64,000 nt of DNA, taken from assembly GCF_000298195.1 (NCBI RefSeq), contig NZ_BAHC01000018.1:27331-91330 (forward strand), in the 5' to 3' direction. Below, in pieces: positions 8,686 to 16,829 of the stretch. Source of the DNA: Gordonia rhizosphera NBRC 16068 (GTDB lineage: Bacteria > Actinomycetota > Actinomycetes > Mycobacteriales > Mycobacteriaceae). Under the pieces are notes generated by a model. The model searched no databases. It was not told the DNA's origin and worked only from the letters and a program-made list of their open reading frames with translations. A program made the position numbers and the translations under genes. How positions within the stretch are numbered: the stretch's first letter is position 1; the number at the start of each line of letters is the position of its first letter.

Positions 8686-11600
8686 TTATCCGTAGCGCAA
8701 TCGGATTCCCCGCGGTGTGGTCGCGAAGCCGGCATCGACGAGGAGGCCGGCGAACTCGGTGCCCAGCACCGGCCTGCCGTCGACCTGGTCGATCATCAGC
8801 CGCGAGATCCGGCCGGAGCGAACGACATCGGCCAGCGCGCCCGCCGCAACCTCGAGGGACCGGGTCGAGTCGGTAAAGGTCAGCAGTGTCTTCCCGCCCC
8901 GCTCGACGAACACCGCCAGGGTGCCGTCGACCACGACGACGAGTGCGCCCGGCTTTCGTCCCGGTCGATGCCCGCCGTCGTCGTCGATCGGGCGTGGCCA
9001 CTCCAGTGTCGCCCCATACGGGTTGGCCGGATCGGTGGCGGCGAGCACGAGGGCGTCCTCGGCGGCACGGCGGTCGAGTCCGTGGCGGCGGAGGTCGTCG
9101 ACCGTGGCCGTGGATGCGAATTGCGCGCCACCGAGCCCGTCGACATAGTAGCCGCGCCGGACCTGACCGCTGTCCTCGAAGACGGTGAGCGCCTTGTAGA
9201 TCCGGGCGAATCCGCCGAGAACGTTCTCACTGGCCACGCTGCCGCGGGTGATCACCCCGTAGCGGGCCAGGAGCTGTTCGCACAGCGCCTGTGTCGCCAC
9301 GGTGGGATCGGTCTCGGTGCGTTCGAGGAGAAACCAGCGGCCGCTCGCGGTGGGCGCGACCGAGCGTCCGGCGCCGTGCTCGGCGAGGTAGCGCGTCGAC
9401 AATCGTTGGGGGCGAAGGCGTGGGGCCCGTCCCCGCGTCCGGTGCGCCGGCGTCGATCGCGACGACGACGAGATGCGGCGGGGGGTGAGCAGGGCGCGGA
9501 CCGGGGCGAACGAGTCGTTGCTGATCCGTCCGGCCCAGACCAGGTCCCACAGAGCCGTTTCCACGTCGGTGGCGGGTGGAGGTTCGCCGGCGCCGTCGCC
9601 GGCAGTGTCGACCAGTTGCGGGAACCGCAGGGCGCCGCCGGGCGCCAGGATCGTGGTGAGCCGGTCGTGCAGCGGGGTGGCGTCGATGTCGTCGGGGTCG
9701 GGCAGGGTCAGCGGCGCCACGTCGATCGGGTGCAGCGCGATCCAGCCGTCCGCTCCGCCGATGGGTCCGTGTCCGGACCAGATCACCTCACCGGAACTGA
9801 GCAGTTCGTCGAGCATCGCCGGCGTGTATCCGGCGACGCGGGACGGGAGAACCAGGGATTCCCATGCCGAGGCCGGTAGCGGGTACCCGGCGAGTTGGTC
9901 GATGACGGTGGCGACCCCGTCGACTCCGCTCAATCGGTCGTCGGGGGTGACATGCTGCCACGCCGCAAGGAAGCGGGTGAGGACTTCGGTGGGTACCGGC
10001 GCGATCTCGGTGCGGCTCGCCGCCAGCGAGCCACGCCGGATCTGACCGAGTACGTCGGCGTGACACCACTGGGTGGTGTGCCGCCCGGTGTCGGATCCGT
10101 CGGGTAGCAGGTCGTCGGGCAGGAAATCGCCCTCGACGATCCGCCGGTCGGCGGCGAGCCGGACCAGCGTGTCGCGAACGACCCCGGTGGCCATGCCGAG
10201 CGCGGATGCGGCGTCGGACACGGTGAACGGGCCGTGGGTGCGGGCGTAGCGGCCCACCAGATCGCCGACCGGATCTCCGACCGGTTCCAGGTAGGCGGCC
10301 GGAATCCCGAGCGGTGCGGGTACTCCCAACCCGTCGCGGAGTCGGGCGGTGTCATCGACGGCCGCCCACAGCGGCCGACCGTTGTGTTTGACGGAGATGA
10401 TCTGACCGGTGCGGTGCAGCTCGGTCAGCACATCGACGGCGGCGTCGTCGCCGCGGTAGCGCGCCGACACGTCGGCGGTGGTGAGCGGCCCCAGCCAGCG
10501 CAGCAGGTCCACGACATCCTCATCGTCGCGGGCCTGCCGGTCCGGTGACAGCCGCTGCAGGCGGGCGGTCACCTCGGCGATGACCGCGGGATCGAGGAGT
10601 TCACGCAGATCCACCCGCCCGAGCAGCTGCGCGAGCAGGCTGGTGTCCAGCGACAGCGCCGCGGCGCGTCGTTCGGCCAGGGGCGCGTCGTCGGCGTACA
10701 TGAACGCACCCACGTAGCCGAAGAGCATGGACGCCGCGAACGGGGAGGGGCTCTCGGTCTCGGTTTCGACCATCCGCACCCGACGCGTGCGCAGCCGCGT
10801 GAGGAGATCGGTGAGGGCGGGTAGGTCGTAGACGTCCTGCAGGCATTCGCGGACCGTCTCCAGGATGATCGGGAAGTCGGGGAATCGCGATGCGACCGAG
10901 AGCAATTGGGCGCTGCGCTGACGTTGCTGCCACAGCGGTGCGCGGCGTCCGGGATCACGACGCGGCAGCAGCAGGGCGCGCGCCGCGCATTCGCGGAACC
11001 GCGACGCGAACATCGACGAATCGGCCAGGGCGTCGGTGACGAGCTGTTCGATGTCGTCGGGGTCGATCACGAACACCGCGGCGCCGGGTGGGTCGTCGTC
11101 GGTGTCGGGGAGCCGCACGATGATGCCGTCGTCGGATGCCGTCGTCGCACCCTCGATGCCCAACGTCGCCAGCAGCCGGGCCGAGATCGCGCTGGCCCAT
11201 GGCGCATGAACTCGTAAGCCATAGGGGGAGTGCAGGATCAACCGCCAGTCGCCGAGCTCGTCGCGAAATCTCTCGACGACGAGGGTGCGGTCGGTGGGCA
11301 CGTGGCCGGTCGCCTCACGCTGTTCGGAGATGAGCGCCGCCAGGTTGTCTCGGGCGAATTCGGTGAGCCCCAGACGTTCCACGTGCGCGTCGAGTTTCTC
11401 CGGATCGGTCACTGTGCCGGTGAACTTGCCGATCGCGGCTCCGAGTTCGGCGGGCCGGCCGACGGTGTCGCCGATCCAGAACGGTAGGCGGCCGGGCTGG
11501 CCGGGTGCGGGGGAGACGAGGACCCGGTCGTGGGTGATGTCCTCGATCCGCCAGCTGGTCGCGCCGAGCGCGAACACGTCGCCGATCCGCGACTCGTAGA

Positions 11601-13320
11601 CCATTTCCTCGTCGAGTTCGCCTACGCGGGTGGATTTTTCGCCCCGACCACGGCCCGTCCCGACCATGAACACCCCGAACAGGCCACGGTCGGGGATGGA
11701 GCCGCCGGAGGTGACGGCGAGGCGTTGCGCGCCCCGACGACCGGCCAGCGTGCCGTTCTCGCGGTCCCAGGTGACACGCGGCCGGAGTTCGGCGAACTCG
11801 TCGGACGGGAAGCGTCCGGAGATCAGATCGAGGGTCGCCTCGAACACCTGTCGGCCGAGCTCGCGATATGGTGCGGCCCGGCGAACCACGTCGAACCAGT
11901 GATCGACGTCGAGATCGTCGATCGCGGCGGCGGCGATGGTCTGCTGAGCCAGGATGTCGAGGGGATTGCGCGGGACGCGCAGTTCCTCGATCGCTCCGTC
12001 GAGCATGCGCTCGACGGTCACCGTGCAGTGAATGAGGTCGGTGCGGTGTTTGGGGTAGAGGACGCCCTGGGAGATCTCGCCGACCTGGTGTCCGGCGCGG
12101 CCGATGCGTTGCAGACCGCTGGCCACCGACGGCGGGGCCTCCACCTGCACGACGAGATCGACTGCGCCCATGTCGATGCCGAGTTCGAGCGAACTGGTCG
12201 CCACCACACAGGCGAGCCGGCCGGCCTTGAGGTCGTCCTCGATCCGCGCGCGTTGTTCCTTGCTCACCGAACCGTGATGCGCCCGCGCCAGTATCGCTTC
12301 CGCACCGGCGGATTTGCCGCTGGCCATCACAAAGGCCGGGGCACCGCCGGCGACCGTGGGGTTGAGACGGTCGGGGTCGGCGGGCCGCCCGAGTCGTTGT
12401 CCGTGGATTTCGTTGAGCCTGGCGGTCAATCGCTCGGCGAGGCGGCGCGAGTTGGCGAACACGATGGTCGCGCGGTTCTTCTCTATCAGGTCGACGATCG
12501 ACGACTCCACGTACGGCCACAGCGACCCGGCGGTGGGCGAGAACGCGTCGTCGAGTTCGTCGGCGTGGTCAGGTGCGGGGATGTTGGCCATGTCGGCGAC
12601 CGGGACGTCGACGCGCAGGTCGAAGGTCTTCGCGGCAGGCGGCTTGACGATCCGGGACGGCGCCGAACCGCTCAGGAATCCCGCGACCACCTCGGGTGGG
12701 CGCACCGTCGCGGACAGCCCGATGCGCTGGGCGGGCTTGTCGAGGAGTTCGTCGAGCCGCTCGAGGGTCAACGCCAGATGGGTGCCGCGTTTGGTGGCGG
12801 CGACGGCGTGCACCTCGTCGACGATCACGGTGTGTACGTCGGCGAGGGTCTCCCGCGCCGCCGAGGTCAGCATCAGATAGAGCGACTCCGGGGTGGTGAT
12901 GAGGATGTCGGGCGGCGTCTTGACCAGGGCCCGTCGCTGCGCCGGGGAGGTGTCGCCGGAGCGGACCCCGACGGTGATGTTCGGCTCGGGCAGGTTCAGC
13001 TCCTGCGCGGCGCGGGTGATGCCGGTCAGCGGGGCGCGCAGGTTGCGTTCGACGTCGACGGCCAGCGCCTTGAGCGGGGACACGTAGACCACGCGGGTGC
13101 CGTGGCGGCGGTCGGGGTCGGCGGCCAGCCGGTCGAGAGCCCACAGGAACGCCGAGAGTGTCTTGCCGGAGCCGGTCGGGGCGATGACCAGGGTGTTGTC
13201 TCCGTCGGCGATTGAGGACCAGGCGCCGGTCTGCGCGGCTGTCGGCTCGTGGAAGGCACCCGAGAACCACCGCCGGGTGGGGGCGGTGAAACGTTCGAGG
13301 ACCGGGGCCGGGCGCGCCAC
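8686..13320 (-). CDS. lhr: large Lhr-type ATP-dependent 3'-5' DNA helicase
   Basis: 1544 residues, the full length of Lhr (about 1500). Superfamily 2 motifs are at the N-terminus: Walker A APTGSGKT near residue 40 and the DEVH box (VIVDEVHA) near 150. These are followed by helicase domain 2 (QRIGRAGHQ), the winged-helix Lhr-core region and the long C-terminal Lhr domain. It unwinds DNA:DNA and RNA:DNA hybrids in repair. GTG 13320 (VARPAPVLERF) is chosen because GAGGG lies about 10 bases upstream; a start 17 codons earlier is possible. Upstream of nei on the same strand. Confidence 0.93.
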   Translation of the reverse strand: MARPAPVLERFTAPTRRWFSGAFHEPTAAQTGAWSSIADGDNTLVIAPTGSGKTLSAFLWALDRLAADPDRRHGTRVVYVSPLKALAVDVERNLRAPLTGITRAAQELNLPEPNITVGVRSGDTSPAQRRALVKTPPDILITTPESLYLMLTSAARETLADVHTVIVDEVHAVAATKRGTHLALTLERLDELLDKPAQRIGLSATVRPPEVVAGFLSGSAPSRIVKPPAAKTFDLRVDVPVADMANIPAPDHADELDDAFSPTAGSLWPYVESSIVDLIEKNRATIVFANSRRLAERLTARLNEIHGQRLGRPADPDRLNPTVAGGAPAFVMASGKSAGAEAILARAHHGSVSKEQRARIEDDLKAGRLACVVATSSLELGIDMGAVDLVVQVEAPPSVASGLQRIGRAGHQVGEISQGVLYPKHRTDLIHCTVTVERMLDGAIEELRVPRNPLDILAQQTIAAAAIDDLDVDHWFDVVRRAAPYRELGRQVFEATLDLISGRFPSDEFAELRPRVTWDRENGTLAGRRGAQRLAVTSGGSIPDRGLFGVFMVGTGRGRGEKSTRVGELDEEMVYESRIGDVFALGATSWRIEDITHDRVLVSPAPGQPGRLPFWIGDTVGRPAELGAAIGKFTGTVTDPEKLDAHVERLGLTEFARDNLAALISEQREATGHVPTDRTLVVERFRDELGDWRLILHSPYGLRVHAPWASAISARLLATLGIEGATTASDDGIIVRLPDTDDDPPGAAVFVIDPDDIEQLVTDALADSSMFASRFRECAARALLLPRRDPGRRAPLWQQRQRSAQLLSVASRFPDFPIILETVRECLQDVYDLPALTDLLTRLRTRRVRMVETETESPSPFAASMLFGYVGAFMYADDAPLAERRAAALSLDTSLLAQLLGRVDLRELLDPAVIAEVTARLQRLSPDRQARDDEDVVDLLRWLGPLTTADVSARYRGDDAAVDVLTELHRTGQIISVKHNGRPLWAAVDDTARLRDGLGVPAPLGIPAAYLEPVGDPVGDLVGRYARTHGPFTVSDAASALGMATGVVRDTLVRLAADRRIVEGDFLPDDLLPDGSDTGRHTTQWCHADVLGQIRRGSLAASRTEIAPVPTEVLTRFLAAWQHVTPDDRLSGVDGVATVIDQLAGYPLPASAWESLVLPSRVAGYTPAMLDELLSSGEVIWSGHGPIGGADGWIALHPIDVAPLTLPDPDDIDATPLHDRLTTILAPGGALRFPQLVDTAGDGAGEPPPATDVETALWDLVWAGRISNDSFAPVRALLTPRRISSSSRSTPAHRTRGRAPRLRPQRLSTRYLAEHGAGRSVAPTASGRWFLLERTETDPTVATQALCEQLLARYGVITRGSVASENVLGGFARIYKALTVFEDSGQVRRGYYVDGLGGAQFASTATVDDLRRHGLDRRAAEDALVLAATDPANPYGATLEWPRPIDDDGGHRPGRKPGALVVVVDGTLAVFVERGGKTLLTFTDSTRSLEVAAGALADVVRSGRISRLMIDQVDGRPVLGTEFAGLLVDAGFATTPRGIRLRYG

Positions 13321-13435
13321 ACTGCCATCATCCCTCACCGCTCCGACAAGCCGCGTTGTACATCGCAGCACACCGGCGTTGTCGGGTATTTTTCGCCCGC
13401 ATCGTCATCGAGCCGCAGGTCGCCGAGGCGACCGA

Positions 13436-14137
13436 CTACGAAGAAGACTGCTCGCACGCCGAGGTGCTGCTCTGCAGGACGCAGTCCCCACACACAGCGG
13501 TGCGGTCGCCGGTCACCCGGTAGATCAAGCAGCAACTGCGCCTTCGGAACTCCGGCCCCGATCGCAGCGCACCGGATTCGACGTCGGGTTCGGCCAGGAT
13601 CTCGTCGGCGGCGGCGTGGGCACCCGGTGACAGCTCGGGGCGGGCGGCTGCGACGAGACGGGCCGCGCTGTTGGCGGCGGACGCGACGTTGCCGGACAGT
13701 ACGTGACCACTGACCGCGAACCTCCGGGAGAACGCGGCGGTGAGCGCCACCACCGCAGAACCGGCCCAGGGGTCGCGCTCGTCGACGAACACCACCGACA
13801 ACGGGTACGGTCCGCCGAGCTGATCCTGCCACCACAGATCTTCGGCACGCCACGACATCGGCCTGTGCCGCAACGCGATCGACGCGATCCGTGGGGCCAC
13901 GACGCGGGCGACGAGGCCGAGATGCGCGACCGAGGCGGCGACGCGCTCCTCGACCTGTCCGGACTCGGTGCCTGCGGCGAGCGCGCTGCGAACGTTGCTG
14001 ACCCGGGCGTCCAGAGCCGCATCGGTCAGCAGGTCAGAAAATGACTCCCACGGGGAGTTTCGGATCTCGCCACGACGATGGGTGTCGACCGCGAAGAACG
14101 GACCCAGCCCGGCGAGGTCCTTCTCGATCGTCACCAC
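13436..14137 (-). CDS. (2Fe-2S)-binding protein with FhuF-type C-terminus
   Basis: 233 residues. The last 40 residues contain a CC-x12-C-x2-C cluster (RSCCLIYR...VCGDC), the pattern of the ferric-siderophore reductase FhuF, where spacing is CC-x10-CxxC in E. coli. The rest is Ala/Val-rich with no recognised catalytic motif. A role in reductive iron release from siderophores is inferred from the cluster only. It is divergent from the acyl-CoA dehydrogenase, with about 107 bp between starts. No clear iron box was seen upstream. Confidence 0.75.
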   Translation of the reverse strand: MVTIEKDLAGLGPFFAVDTHRRGEIRNSPWESFSDLLTDAALDARVSNVRSALAAGTESGQVEERVAASVAHLGLVARVVAPRIASIALRHRPMSWRAEDLWWQDQLGGPYPLSVVFVDERDPWAGSAVVALTAAFSRRFAVSGHVLSGNVASAANSAARLVAAARPELSPGAHAAADEILAEPDVESGALRSGPEFRRRSCCLIYRVTGDRTAVCGDCVLQSSTSACEQSSS

Positions 14138-14212
14138 CCCGAAGAAGATACAGGATCTCTGTTTCGTACCTTTACAACCCGAGGGACTGCTGACACAGTA
14201 TTCACCAACGAT

Positions 14213-14226
14213 GTAGAACGTGTTCT
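14213..14226. promoter_or_regulatory. KstR/TetR-type operator candidate
   Basis: TAGAACGTGTTCTG contains the inverted repeat AGAAC-gt-GTTCT. It agrees with the published KstR pattern TnnAACnnGTTnnA at all specified positions but the last. It ends 18 bases before the ATG of the acyl-CoA dehydrogenase, where a repressor would block transcription. Control of that gene by a lipid-responsive TetR regulator is inferred. Confidence 0.5.
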
Positions 14227-14244
14227 GATCCCGGGGAGTGTGTG

Positions 14245-15468
14245 ATGTTCGAGTGGTCCGACGAAGACCTGATGGTCCGAGATGCGTTGCGGCAGTTCAT
14301 CGACAAGGAGATCCGCCCGCATATCGACGAGCTCGAGAGCGGTCAGCTGCCGCCGTATGACATCACCCGCAAGCTGCTCAGAACCTTCGGTGTCGATGCG
14401 CTGGCCTCCGATGCCCTGGAGAAGGAACTCGAGGCGGAGGCAAGCGGAACGAAGCCGTCGGGCGGCGGTGGTGGCGGCATGTCCGGGTCGATGTTCATGA
14501 TCGTCAACATCGAACTGGCCGGGGTCTGCCTCGGTCTCGTCGGGTCGATGGGGGTCAGCATGGGGCTGACCGCCTCGACGATCCGCGGCAAGGGCACCCT
14601 CGCGCAGAAGAAGCGCTGGCTGCCGGAGCTCGTGACCATGGAGAAGGTGGGGGCCTGGGCGATCACCGAACCGGACTCGGGCTCGGACGCCCTCGGCGGC
14701 ATGAAGACCACCGTGCGCCGCGACGGCGACGACTACCTCCTCAACGGTCAGAAGACCTTCATCACCAACGGCCCGTACGCCGACACCATCGTCGTGTTCG
14801 CCAAGCTCGACGACGGTTCCGACACGCCGATGCGTGACCGCAAGGTGCTCTCGTTCGTGCTGGACAAGGGGATGCCCGGGCTGACGCAGGGCAAACCGTT
14901 CAAGAAGATGGGCATGATGAGCTCGCCGACGGGCGAGTTGTTCTTCGACAACGTGCGCCTGGGCAAAGACCGTCTGCTCGGCGAGACCGAGGACACCGGC
15001 GAGGACGCGCGCGGCTCCGAGGGTGCCAAGGCAGGGTTCACCGCCGAGCGGGTCGGCATCGCGGCGCTGTCGCTCGGCATCATCAACGAGGCGCAGCGGC
15101 TGTCCATCGAGTACGCGAAGACCCGCATGTTGTGGGGGCAGGAGATCGGCCAGTTCCAGCTCATCCAGCTCAAGCTCGCCGAGATGGAGGTCGCCCGGAT
15201 CAACGTGCAGAACATGCTGTTCAGCGCGATCGAGCGGGGTCAGGCCGGCAAGCCGCTCAGTCTCGCGGAGGCCTCGGCGATGAAGCTCTACTCATCCCGC
15301 GCCGCCACCGAGGTCGCGATGGAGGCGGTCCAGCTGTTCGGTGGTAACGGCTACATGGCCGAGTACCGGGTCGAACAACTCGCCCGCGACGCGAAGTCGT
15401 TGATGATCTACGCCGGCAGCAACGAGATCCAGGTGACGCACGTGGCGAAGGGGTTGCTGCGGGGGTGA
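14245..15468 (+). CDS. acyl-CoA dehydrogenase
   Basis: 407 residues. Middle-domain signature AWAITEPDSGSDALGG near residue 140 and C-terminal signature FGGNGYMAEYRVEQLARDAK near 365 identify a FAD-dependent acyl-CoA dehydrogenase introducing the alpha-beta double bond. Residues 72-80 form a glycine-rich insert (GGGGGGMSG), which is unusual. ATG 14245 is preferred over GTG 14242 because GGGGAG is then 6 bases upstream. A KstR-like palindrome lies just upstream, suggesting induction by a lipid or sterol CoA. Convergent with mntH; substrate unknown. Confidence 0.92.
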   Translation: MFEWSDEDLMVRDALRQFIDKEIRPHIDELESGQLPPYDITRKLLRTFGVDALASDALEKELEAEASGTKPSGGGGGGMSGSMFMIVNIELAGVCLGLVGSMGVSMGLTASTIRGKGTLAQKKRWLPELVTMEKVGAWAITEPDSGSDALGGMKTTVRRDGDDYLLNGQKTFITNGPYADTIVVFAKLDDGSDTPMRDRKVLSFVLDKGMPGLTQGKPFKKMGMMSSPTGELFFDNVRLGKDRLLGETEDTGEDARGSEGAKAGFTAERVGIAALSLGIINEAQRLSIEYAKTRMLWGQEIGQFQLIQLKLAEMEVARINVQNMLFSAIERGQAGKPLSLAEASAMKLYSSRAATEVAMEAVQLFGGNGYMAEYRVEQLARDAKSLMIYAGSNEIQVTHVAKGLLRG

Positions 15469-15475
15469 CTCGCGG

Positions 15476-16750
15476 TCAGGTGCCGGTGAAGATCAGGCCG
15501 ATCAGCGTGATGTTGAGGACGACGATCAGCACCGATGCGACACCGGCGCCGACCCGCAGCGGCCACCCGTCGGCGAGATCACCCATCAGCGAGCGGTCGG
15601 AGGTGTACCGCGCGAGCGGGATGACCGCGAACGGGATGCCGAAGCTCAGTACGACCTGACTGATCACCAGCGCCCAGGTGGGATCCACGCCGAGTCCCAG
15701 GACGACGAGCGCCGGGATGATCGTCACGACGCGTCGGATCAGCAAGGGGATGCGAAGGCGCAGCAGGCCGCCCATGATCGCGGCGCCGGCCGTCGATCCG
15801 ACGGAGGTGGCGGCCAGGCCGCTGGCGAGCAGTCCGATCGCGAATGCGGTCGCCATCACCGGGCCCATGGCGTCGGCGACGGCGTGATAGGCGCCCTCGA
15901 TGGTGTCGGTGCCCTCCTTGCCGCGGAGATTCTGCGCTGCGAGTAGCAGCAGCGCGATGTTGACCGCTCCGGCGACGGCGAGCGCGATGCCCACGTCCCA
16001 GCGCGTCACGCGCACGAGCCACCGTTTGCGGGACTCGGTGTCGGCCACGCCGTGGCGGTCGATGACCAGCGACGAGTGGACGTAGATGGCGTGCGGCATG
16101 ACCGTCGCGCCGAGCATGCTCGCGGCCAGCAGGATCGTCTCGCTGCCCTGCAGACGGGGTACCAGACCGCCGAGCACGTCACCGGCGGGCGGCGGGTTGA
16201 CCACGAGGCCGGCCAGGAAGCCGATGACGATGATGGCGAGCAGGCCCAGGATCACGCGCTCGAAGATGCGTTGCTGCTGGGGGTTCTGCAGCAGCAGGAG
16301 CAGCAGCGACACCACCCCGACGATGACCCCGCCGAGGACCAGGGGGAGATCGAACAGCAGTTGCAGGGCGATGGCGCCGCCGAGGACCTCCGCGAGGTCG
16401 GTGGCGATGGCGACCACTTCGGCCTGCGCCCAGAATGCCAGGCGTGAGCGACGGCCGAGGCGCTCGCCGAGCAGGCCGGGCAGGCTGCGGCCGGTCACGA
16501 TGCCGAGTTTGGCCGACTGATACTGGATCAGCATCGCGATGAGGTTCGCCAGTACCAGTACCCAGACGAGCAGGAAACCGTAGCGGGCACCCGCGGTGAT
16601 GTTCGCGGCGACGTTGCCGGGGTCGACGTAGGCGATGGCGGCCACGAACGCGGGTCCGAGCAGCACGGCATTGCGGAGCGCGCCCCGCCGGTTCCGGAAC
16701 GGGGACTTGGTGCCCTCGGTGTCGCTGCTACGTGTGCCGACCACGGTCAT
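15476..16750 (-). CDS. mntH: Nramp family divalent metal (Mn2+/Fe2+) transporter
   Basis: 424-residue integral membrane protein with about 11 hydrophobic segments. The DPGN motif (VDPGNVAANI) is in the first transmembrane helix and MPHAIYVHSS in the sixth, the two metal-coordinating motifs of proton-coupled Nramp transporters. ATG 16750 is chosen; an in-frame TTG nine codons upstream is less likely. It lies 80 bp downstream of the xdh operon on the same strand, and an AT-rich inverted-repeat region between them suggests its own metal-regulated promoter. Confidence 0.93.
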   Translation of the reverse strand: MTVVGTRSSDTEGTKSPFRNRRGALRNAVLLGPAFVAAIAYVDPGNVAANITAGARYGFLLVWVLVLANLIAMLIQYQSAKLGIVTGRSLPGLLGERLGRRSRLAFWAQAEVVAIATDLAEVLGGAIALQLLFDLPLVLGGVIVGVVSLLLLLLQNPQQQRIFERVILGLLAIIVIGFLAGLVVNPPPAGDVLGGLVPRLQGSETILLAASMLGATVMPHAIYVHSSLVIDRHGVADTESRKRWLVRVTRWDVGIALAVAGAVNIALLLLAAQNLRGKEGTDTIEGAYHAVADAMGPVMATAFAIGLLASGLAATSVGSTAGAAIMGGLLRLRIPLLIRRVVTIIPALVVLGLGVDPTWALVISQVVLSFGIPFAVIPLARYTSDRSLMGDLADGWPLRVGAGVASVLIVVLNITLIGLIFTGT

Positions 16751-16803
16751 CGGCCCAATCTGACACAGAGCGCGCAATGTTTCAAGCGGCTCGAATAAAA
16801 AAG

Positions 16804-16824
16804 TTCGGCTGTCCGAAATATCGG
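16804..16824. promoter_or_regulatory. interlocked inverted repeats upstream of mntH, possible MntR/DtxR-type operator
   Basis: TTCGG-ctgt-CCGAA is followed immediately by CCGA-aata-TCGG, so three half sites interlock in 21 bases. They lie 54-74 bases upstream of the mntH start in an unusually AT-rich stretch of this GC-rich window. Position and symmetry fit a metalloregulator site; the sequence does not match the mycobacterial MntR or IdeR consensus as I know it. Confidence 0.4.
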
Positions 16825-16829
16825 AACAT

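Noticed and set aside
11530..13215. 561-codon frame antisense to lhr
   Set aside because: High-GC shadow frame; the composition is Asp/Gly/Val-rich with no recognisable domain, whereas lhr has full helicase motifs.
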